Assembly: GCA_023053685.1 (NCBI GenBank)
Contig: JALIGW010000005.1
Coordinates: 36,451,980-36,515,979 of the forward strand
Origin: Diadophis punctatus similis
Taxonomy: Eukaryota; Chordata; Lepidosauria; Squamata; Dipsadidae
Length of the DNA stretch: 64,000 nucleotides
Direction: 5' to 3'
Shown: piece after piece, positions 55,475 through 64,000 of the stretch
How the letters are laid out: each line of letters begins with the position of its first letter
Numbering within the stretch: position 1 is the first letter of the stretch
Program-made: the position numbers and the translations under genes
The notes under the pieces: model-generated
Seen by the model: only the letters and a program-made list of their open reading frames with translations
Database searches by the model: none
Told to the model about the DNA's origin: nothing

Positions 55475-58400
55475 ATATACAGAATAGTGGATTCCAAGCA
55501 TCTGTTAGATGAAAAAATGTCTTAATATTTATATCCTCCTAATTCTCTTCTTGGGTCTGCTTTGGAATGAACAGTCGTGAATTTGATTGCAGTACTTCAC
55601 ACAAAACCCTGACAAACAAAACAAAATGTCTTGTTTTAGATGACTTATTGAAATTTTACTTGATAGGGAAAGCTTTTGTTTTACATTTTAATTTCTTTCT
55701 ATTTTTCAAAATTGTTTTCCATGTAATGCATCTCTAGATTAAAACATTGGTTAGCAGTGCAATTTTTCTGTGGCTGATATAAATATATTACAAAAATAAC
55801 TATATTTTGTTGAGATATAAAAACATTTGGAGAAAGTGTAATTTCATTTTTCAGTAATGTTCCTTATACTTTGTCACAGATGCCATCTATTTTGTTGTCA
55901 TCTTCTAGGTACAAGTAGATATTATGCAATCTAAGAAGCATGATCAAACCATACCCAGAATTATACTTTCAAATTGGGGTGCTCTGATTACTGGAAAGAT
56001 TTTGCTAGGATGGAGATTGAATGCCATGTGCCATAATGGCACATTGCTGAATTAAACCTTTCAATATATACAGTATATTATAGCAACCTGTAGGTGGGAC
56101 ATTTTTTTTTCTGATGAAGATGAATAAAAAATAAAGAGTTTTGATGATGAACATGCTTAGTAGAATATCTCACTTTTGATTACCAGGTTCTTTCATTTTA
56201 AAACTTTTTTGATTAGCAATACGATGGCAGATGTTTTTCATGCTAAACAATTTTAGGGTCTTTTGGATTGTCTGTTATTGATTATGGTATTCTTATGCTC
56301 TTCAGTTAGTTCTTAAACTGTAATATGGAGTTGTGTAATATACACAACATATTCATTTCCATATTTCAAATCAAACATTACAGATTTTGCAGAATAAAAT
56401 CTGAACAAAGTTTGTCAATAACAATGCTCTACTGTAATAATTTTTACTTATTTTTTTAACCTCTATCCCCTTAAAAATATTTCGCATCAAGCCATATTTT
56501 CCCCGCTGATGTCTTTTACCAAAGATAAGACAAATGTCAAATCTGGGAAGAATGGAACCTGGCAAGGCCAAGAAAAGGAAGGAAAGTGTTTGGGAAATGG
56601 AGCTTTCCATAGCAAAACAATTGATTTCAATCATGTAATAACAAAATTATTTCACTGTAAATAATCCAGAGAGCTTTGGCTAATGGGAGGTTTAAAAATG
56701 TTAATAAATCTTTTTAAGGAAATTGGGTTTCTGCTAAATGCCTACTTGAAAGTATATTTAAAGGCTATAGTGACCCAGACTCTGTTATGAATTTCCATAG
56801 ATAGATAAATTTGAGCTAACCTCATATGTGGGTTTCCTATGTTACCATTCTGGACATAGAACAGAATACAAATATACATCCACATCATGGATTTGGATAG
56901 CCACTAGGATAAAACAGAACATTTCTTCTAAAATAGAGACTTTTTTTTAAAAAAAAAGGATATTACTAAACATATTGGTATGCATGGACCCAGCTGATCA
57001 TTCAACAGTTCCCTTTAAGAAGTAGATGAATTGTGCACAGTGGGAATTGAGATTTAAAACAGATTATATCTATGAGAAAGCAATGCTTTCAACAAACAGC
57101 AAATTGATTTGCTTTAGCAAGAGGCTGCATACTGTCCCCTCTGTCTTATATAAGACGATGCATTCTCCAATTATTCAAGTTGACTGACACTTAAAACAGG
57201 TTAATCAGCATATTGTCTCTCTTTTATTATAACAAATAAGACCAAATTTATTCTTGTTCTTTCTGGAAAGTGGAAGAAACTTCAAATAAGAGTTGAAAGA
57301 ACATATCAATCTTCATTTGATCTTTTCACTAAGGACAACCAATGGTCTAAGGTCATCTTTTGCCTGTGAGTAATACCCATGGCATCACAGGTTTTTAAAA
57401 TGGATTCAATTGCTGTTTGATCTCACCACTATGATTAGCATGGAAATGCTCAGGTCAATTACATATTTTCTAAAAAAAATATGTTGTGATAATTTAATTG
57501 TTTTGTTCTTGATTCATGTTCAAAAAAAGAAAGTACAAGATTTCATTTTTTTCTGTTGTTTTATTCAGACATAGTTCAATTATAGTATTAATGTTATTAT
57601 TTGAAAAAGTGCATAATTATCTACTGCTTTTTGCCAACCAAATACCTAATACCTTCCAAATGGGGCTTATCTTTATGCGAGGTAAGTCCAATACATTAAA
57701 AACACCCTGGATTGGGAAATGCTATATAGAGAGTTAGGGTCTTAGTATCCTTGCAGATGTATCTCATGTTATTACAGTCTCTTTGGATATTACCATAATA
57801 CTCAAAACTGTCAATATAGATAATGTAGATTTTATGTTTACCAATAGTTAAAATGACTGACAGGTTTATCTTTTTACATTAAATTTTTTTTTCAATAGAC
57901 AAGATACTATCCTTGCATTAAATATAATATTGGAAAGAGGTTTGCCAAAATGCAATTGTATTTCCTCCCACTTCTTCAGACTTAATTATGTGTAATCCAG
58001 TTGAAATTGACTCCTAGTGACCACATTTGTAGATCTATAATTTCTCCAACCTGACCCTTTAAGTAAATCAAAAGTGTCCCAAAATCTTATTGTTAGCCAT
58101 CCTCTTTTACCTTTCTTTCAATTTTTTTATACTTTACAGAAGAAGAAAGTAGAAGAAGAAAGTAGATCTTCATATAATGTGTCTAAGACTCAGCCCTTCA
58201 AGATAGACCAGGTCACAAAGCAGACAAGAATTACAGGAAATCTACTTTATTGTTAAAAGATGTAAGATATAATCTTGAAAGCCTGATAGATATTTTGTCC
58301 ATTTACAGGCAGACACATGCACACAGACACACATAACACATGTGTTAAAGAAAATCAACGGGAGGCAATTGAATTTATTTCTCACTCATCCACTCTTCCA

Positions 58401-58494
58401 GGGCTTCCATGTACTATCTATTTATAGTGATGGGGTGGATGTTAGGAGATATGTGGGATGTGTATCTTGTGTACAAAGTGTGGGTTACAGACAT
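55475..58494. other. Intronic sequence, nothing recognised
   Basis: About 3 kb of AT-rich intron. Open frames (56371-56634, 57516-57737, 58074-58256) show no known motif. Confidence 0.5.
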
Positions 58495-58730
58495 AGCAAT
58501 AGCACTTAGACTTATATACCACTTCATAGTGCTTTACAGCCCTCTCTAAGTGGTTTACAGATTTCAGCATATTGCCCCCAACAATCTGGGTCCTCATTTT
58601 ACCGACCTCAGAAGGATGGAAGGCTGAGTCAACCTTGAGCCGGTGAGATTTGAACAGCTGAACTGCTGAACTAGCAGTCAGCTGAAGTAGCCTGCAGTGC
58701 TGCATTTAACCACTGCGCCACCTCGGCTCT
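58495..58730 (-). mobile_element. tRNA-derived squamate SINE, minus strand
   Basis: Well-preserved complement of 11798-12040: taagcaagt-type tail agcacttagacttatatacc at the left, core aaggatggaaggctgagtca, tRNA head ccactgcgccacctcggctc at the right. Confidence 0.88.
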
Positions 58731-60885
58731 TAACATCTGCTGAAGTTTCTAACAGTCTCTTAAACTCAGTGTAACCTTTCTAGGGAAACAGATACCCCAA
58801 ATGCTACCTCCTGGATCTATCGTGCAAAATAGATTCTGCCCTATAGTTTTCCATCACTGGAAAAGGAGTGGGGGAGGAACAGCTTTAAAATGCCAGAATC
58901 TCTTCATTCATAAGCAATGATGGGATAGTCAACAATCCTTCATAATAGACAACTGCAAACAAAAGGCCAGTGGGTTAATATATCAAGTAATTAACATAAT
59001 GTTTTTCAGTGGACAGGTGTAAGAAAACCTTAGTGGAAAGCTACAGCAATCTCCAATTTTGGGCCTGTCTTGCCTGTGTATATCTGTGGCATGTTTGTAT
59101 ACAGCCTTTGGTAATGGTAACTCTTCCTTTAATCTGAGGCATAAAGAGAAGCAGGTGCAGAGGTTCTGATGTCAGCCCTTGACAGGCTAGGTTAGGAAAC
59201 AGACACCACAGGAACTATTGGAATTTTTAAGGGGCATAATAATACAATCATGAAAACTTGACAGAGTCTCCCTCCCTCCCTCGCCCCAGACCAAAAGAAA
59301 CAAGTTGGGGAAACTGACAAGATAAGTCAAAGGCAGCATAGCCTGCAAAAGGAATGTGGTTGTGACAAACATCTTAGAAGGAATGCTCCCTAATTTCTAA
59401 ACTGTAAATGTGAGGGGTGAGAAATGTAAATTCGTGAGATTCATCAGTGTTACTCTACAATAAAGTATGATTGGATATACTTTTTATTTGGTCTATCTTG
59501 CAAGGTAGCATATCCAAATTAACCTCTTCCAATATGCTGGGATTATATACTCTTGACAATACCTAGTACTAAATGCTACTGCTGTTGTTCCTTTGACCTT
59601 CAAAGGTTAAATATTGTAAGTCATCTAGAGCCGTTTTGGAATCCAGCATCTTCAAAATTTAATAAATAACACAAGCAAGCAAAAATCAAGGAGTTTTGGC
59701 TTCTATGTTATTCATTAAGTTGTGGCAATGTCAAACTCTAAATCAATAAGACCACATGTGAAACCTCTTGAATTTCTTCATCTATCATCATCAAGTGAAG
59801 GGGGGGGGAACCCCTATCTCTTAATATTTTGCTTCTTCAGCAGAATTTTGAGTGAAGTATTTGAACCATATAAAAGAGTTTTAGCAAGGCATTTCAACAC
59901 AGAGTCAACATATCCCAAAGGGAACACCTTGACAGGTGCATCACCTATCAAATCCAATTCTTATAGATGCTTTTTATAAGCATAACCACAATTGATTTTT
60001 TCCCTTTTTCCTTTCTAGCTTAAAAACAACATCAAACCATTCAGCAACATCAAATGGTACACTAGATCTTTAAAACTGTACTGCACTAAGTTTTGACATT
60101 TGCCCTAGCATGATAAAGCCATTTAATGGTTATATATCTGAAAATATCATTACATGATTAGATAATTAGCAATGTATTCTGATGTACCTATGCATTATAT
60201 AATAGAATGTTTACAAATTAATTCAATCATGTAGGTAATATATGAAACATTTGTGTGATTGTGGTACAGGGCAGCAGAAAAATCAGTACCTTTTTCTAAA
60301 TGAGTATTAATGGGGTTTATTCACCAAGAACTAGGGAAAATCATTTCTGGACAAAAATTCAATATAAATTTTGCAGACATAGAGACACTCAAAGAATAAC
60401 TTTAGAATCTATCATTTATATGTCATATTCTCTATTTCCTTAGCTCAGAATTTCCTTATGTCTGCTCTCCAGACAGAATAAAGATGAAAGAAGGCTATGA
60501 AATTATTAAGATGCCTTGTTATTTCAAATGAATATGTCTAGAAAAAACATTCATGTGAAATCATTTTTAATCTTTTTCTCTTGTAAATCTATAGACCATT
60601 AGTATCAAGGTTTTAAATGGTTCACAGTCCAATCCTGTCACAGGAATCAAACATTCATAAATAACATATAAGAAAAAAAATGATCTTCTGTCCTCCTTGT
60701 GCTCAGTCTTGTAGTTTTATGAGTTACTAGTTTCAGAGGTATTTCCTTACCTAAACAGAGAAGCACAGAATGATGACCGGTGGGCAAAAAAGCAGTGGGA
60801 GTGGGAATGACCTCCAATGTCTTGCAAACTTCCTTGTTGTGTTTCCATGTAGGAAGCTAGTAGTGAGCATCAGAAATCAATCCTT
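58731..60885. other. Intronic sequence, nothing recognised
   Basis: Mostly unrecognised. 59600-59665 (ttgtaagtcatctagagccg ... aataaataac) resembles a LINE 3'-end stub. Confidence 0.5.
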
Positions 60886-61022
60886 CCTTCCTTCTCTCCA
60901 TCCCTTCCTCCTATCCTTCTTTCTTGTCTTCCCTCTCTTCCTCCTTTCTTCACTGTTCTCCTGCCTTCCTTCCTTCCTTCTTTCTTTCTTTCCTTCCTTC
61001 CTTCCCTCCCTCCCTTCCCTTA
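60886..61022. repeat. (CCTT)n-rich polypyrimidine tract
   Basis: About 135 bp of almost only C and T, with CCTT/CTTT/CCCT units. Confidence 0.93.
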
Positions 61023-61196
61023 CTTAGATTCTTCCCTCCATCTCCTGACTATTTGACAGCTTCCCCATTTACTTTGTGGGAAGCTTGCAGGGAAAAAGTC
61101 AATGGAGAAGCTAACAGGAAATTGCAAGTCCAAGGTCAGCAGGCAAGTAAGTGGCTGATGCCAATTGGGGGAGGAACAAAATAATGTATAGGGTGT

Positions 61197-61590
61197 GGGT
61201 CAGGAATGGTATGTGGGGGGTACACAAAAGGTGTTGTATGGGTTAGTAAGAGTTTTGGACCAGAGATTACCACACAGGTCAGTGAGGGAATGTAGATGGA
61301 CATCATAGTTCAGGAAAGTTGCCCAGGGTACATGAAAGGTGCTGTATAGGTTGGGTAGGATATGCAGGGGGGTGGCATAAGTCAAGAAGAATGAACGGGT
61401 GTTGCACATCTGTGTGACAGGTGCCATGGGGATCACATTAGAGATAGCATGGATCAAGAAAGGTGTGCAAAAGGTGCTTCCTGGGTTGGAGAAGGCACAT
61501 GGAAGGAGGATGAGGAAGGAGTGTGGGGTGGTTGGCCCAGGCTGGAAAATGTATGAAGGAGAATGGCATGGGCCAGGAAGGGTACAAGGG
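61197..61590. repeat. Degenerate ~71-bp tandem repeat
   Basis: Imperfect units beginning gtcaggaa / ttcaggaa / gtcaagaa / atcaagaa at about 61199, 61309, 61379 and 61450, each followed by a gtgcacaaaaggtgctg-like stretch. Spacing is 70-71 bp between the last three. Confidence 0.5.
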
Positions 61591-63090
61591 AGTTTTTTTC
61601 CTCCCTATTTCTTTCTCTCTGCTGCTGCTGGGTGAAGGAGGGATTGTGAGACTGGCTGGAAAAGTGTCTTAGAACATTTAAAATGAAGATTACATTACCA
61701 CGGCAGCAGCCACTAGCACTGAAGCAGCCAGAAATTTCCCAAATTTAATTCCCTTGGAAATTATGGGTCCTGGTTTCTGGACATATTCTGTTAGTTAGCT
61801 CATATGAGGCATCTTGGTTCAAAAATTATTATCTTCTGATGCACCATTCATCCAGTTATGGTATCATGAGTTTTAGGACTATATAGATGCACAGACCCAT
61901 AAAATGTGGGATTTTGGAAAATTAATATTTCTATTTATTTCCCTGCTAGATGCTTGAGGGGAAAGTCGCCCATAATGTGCTTCATAATCTTAATGGCTTC
62001 TATTAGCTCAGTCATCCAATATGAATCTTTACTGCTTAACTATATTGTTAATAGATTAAAAAGACTATAGAAGGCATTAGATAGAACACCTTATGGAAAA
62101 TTATCAGATAAATGGCATTATACTTTTTAATTCTAACAACCTTTTATGACTACCAGTATTTTTCAGAATGGGCTATCTTAGACACATCCTGAGTATGTAA
62201 GTATAGTGCTTTCTCCAATAAAATCATTAATGTCTTTGTGTCAAAGAATATTTTGTAGGAGAGGGATACATTGTAAACTGTATTACAGTGTCAATACTTC
62301 TGCGACAACCTAATTCACATCAAAGCAAGTGATTTCCAAAAATAGAGCAACCAACAAGACTGTAGGTTTCTTCGTTTCCAAACTATAATGATTAAGAGTA
62401 GTATACATTTAATAGCATAAATCCAAATTGGGCAATTATGTAAGTATGTATCTGTTGCGGTTGCAGCAAATGATCTTCCTGGGAATATTTAAAACTTGGC
62501 TCATAACTGTCCAGCCTTTTAGAACAAACTCTATTGGGTTACAAAAATGATAACACAAAAGGCTGCGTGTGCCTTGCCCCTTGCATTAAAAGCATTTTTT
62601 CATCCTTACCATAAGCTAAACAGTCACTGCTTCAGTTGTTCCATGTGAAATTATGAGCATATTTTTTTCTCTTTCTGTTTGATGTTGTATTGAAAATATA
62701 CCCAAGAGAATTTGTCATTGTCTTATGAAGCCTGACTTGGTTGGGTGCCACAAACTAGCATCCTGGATTTTGACATCAAAGCAAACAACTGTAGTCAAGT
62801 TAGCTTTACTTCTTTTGTACAGAGAGGAATGAAGCAAGAGTAAATGGGCCTCACAACATCAGCAGGCTACTTGTCCACAGGAAAGAAAAATAAGTCAGGT
62901 ATGTTGATTTATCATGCCTGAATAACAATACCTAATGAAAAAGTCTGAAAGTCCAAGCCCTGAGGAGGGATATATAGGAATAACAGAATGGTTGTTCCGA
63001 GCAGTATGTGCAATGTTAAACTGCTGTTTGGTATTGCATTTGAAATGGAGTTTGGATATGTGTCCAAGGAGAAAGGAGAAGGGCACGTAC
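61591..63090. other. Intronic sequence, nothing recognised
   Basis: No gene or repeat family is recognised up to the donor of the SORCS3 exon. Confidence 0.5.
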
Positions 63091-63249
63091 CTTTTGGTCA
63101 ATGCTGTATGCTAGAATCCAGTCTTCTTGCTTAGGATGGAAGAGCAGACTCTGGATGTAGAAGCTGAGTCTATATTTTTGATAGGTGGCTCCTTCATCAT
63201 TACTGATGAGTATGCTACTTTCAATCTCAGGATCACTTAAGAGCATTAT
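63091..63249 (-). CDS. SORCS3: SORCS3 internal exon (VPS10p domain, upstream of the two)
   Basis: Internal coding exon of a sortilin-family type I membrane receptor that sorts cargo and neurotrophin-related receptors in neurons. The 159 nt encode 53 codons, beginning I-M-L-L-S-D-P-E and ending A-Y-S-I-D-Q-K. On the minus strand the acceptor is a T-rich tract ending in AG just upstream of 63249, and the donor is AAAAG|GTACGT at 63091/63090. Both boundaries are phase 0. The segment ISNDEGATYQKY is an Asp-box/BNR-type motif (S-x-D-x-G-x-T), as expected for a blade of the VPS10p beta-propeller, and FYIQSLLFHPKQEDW is a hallmark of the SorCS subfamily. SORCS1 is almost the same over this exon, so the paralogue call rests on the next exon. 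The open frame continuing to 63016 beyond the donor is intron. Confidence 0.93.
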
Positions 63250-64000
63250 CTATTAAAAAAAGTAGGAAAAGTTGAAGAAGGTCTAATACTCTAATAACAA
63301 TTGAAAATACTATCATGCATATATAAAACACATTTATGTTAGCTTTCACACCAGGAATTCTGGCACCAATCCACAATCGCACATTAAATGCTAAGCAGGG
63401 TTTGGCAGTGCCTCAACTGCAGGTGCCTGATGAGACGCCCTACTGTTCAAATATCACTAAAATCTCAAGGAAATTAGTTTAAGAGTCTCAAATGTCAGAA
63501 ATTCTCATGTGAGAAAGCTGAAATCACACAACATCTCTTTAAAAGATCATGACGTTTTGATGTTGTCAAGGATGGTATAGACACTTGCTATAAAGTGCAA
63601 AAGATTGCCAGGCAGAATCATGTATTAACTTCTTTTGAACAGATGAGTGTTATTAAAAGAAACCAGATGGCATCATTAATTTATTTTTCAAATTTGTAGC
63701 CACACTTATTCAGCAAAGCCAGACTACTGACTGAGAAAACTAAGACCAACACAATCATTCTTCATTTATGATACAGGAACCCCCCCCCCCAAGCTAAGCA
63801 ATAACCATACATGACTCAAATGTGACAGATCTGACCAACATAATCAGATGAATTATTCTAATTTTGTTTAAAAACAAATCCTTTTGAACTGTAGACATTT
63901 TTCTCACATGCGTAACTCTGTACAGAAAAGAGAATACAGAGCACCATAAATTATTTGCCATCATTCTATAATATTGTTCAAATTAAATGAATACTCAAAA
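63250..64000. other. SORCS3: SORCS3 intron upstream of the recognised exon
   Basis: Immediately upstream (minus strand) is the T-rich acceptor tract. A C-homopolymer lies at 63781-63790. Nothing else recognised; the preceding exon is outside the window. Confidence 0.6.

Noticed and set aside
63016..63090. Extension of the SORCS3 open frame past the donor
   Set aside because: The sequence after DQK reads through a consensus GTACGT donor and has no resemblance to the receptor, so it is intron.
63091..63249. Assignment of the locus to SORCS1
   Set aside because: The first exon alone fits either paralogue, but the 74-nt exon has the SORCS3 residues at SSMDFG and HERITP.

Overview
Vertebrate nuclear DNA, AT-rich and dominated by interspersed repeats, almost certainly from a squamate reptile and most likely a snake. 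The repeats support this: a Sauria-type SINE, other tRNA-derived SINEs, CR1 and L2 LINE relics, a GATA/GACA (Bkm-like) tract, and several families of short hAT-like elements with 8-bp target duplications. No prokaryotic gene organisation, rRNA, CRISPR array or free-standing tRNA gene is seen. The species cannot be fixed from sequence alone.

The only host gene I can support is SORCS3, a VPS10p-domain sorting receptor, read on the minus strand. Two consecutive coding exons are visible: 63091-63249 (159 nt, 53 codons, phase 0 to 0) and 23434-23507 (74 nt, phase 0 to 2). Both have canonical splice sites, and they join in frame across an intron of 39,583 bp. The second exon carries paralogue-specific residues (DFGRRWQ, HERITPNRFY) that match SORCS3 rather than SORCS1. 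The rest of the window is the flanking introns. The next downstream exon was looked for in 1-23433 and not found.

Layout: 1-23433 is the downstream intron, with CR1 (1150-1850), a palindromic-sense TIR element (6456-6838), an L2 LINE ending in a three-part satellite (7095-8587), a LINE 3' relic holding two later insertions (12590-13890), a minus-strand LINE split by a fold-back retroposon (16140-18420), and a 312-bp palindromic hAT-like element (18532-18843). The large intron 23508-63090 holds a 1.57-kb TIR element built of serial hairpins (28389-29958), a hAT-like pair (32533-32939), two solo LTRs of one family (33809-34147 and 53631-53939), long microsatellites, a decayed Ty3/Gypsy pol plus L1 relic (51390-52970), and a nested pile-up of four element types (52970-54672).

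Nothing here suggests genes working together. The interest lies in the repeat biology within one very large neuronal-receptor intron, chiefly the serial-hairpin element and the well-resolved insertion histories.
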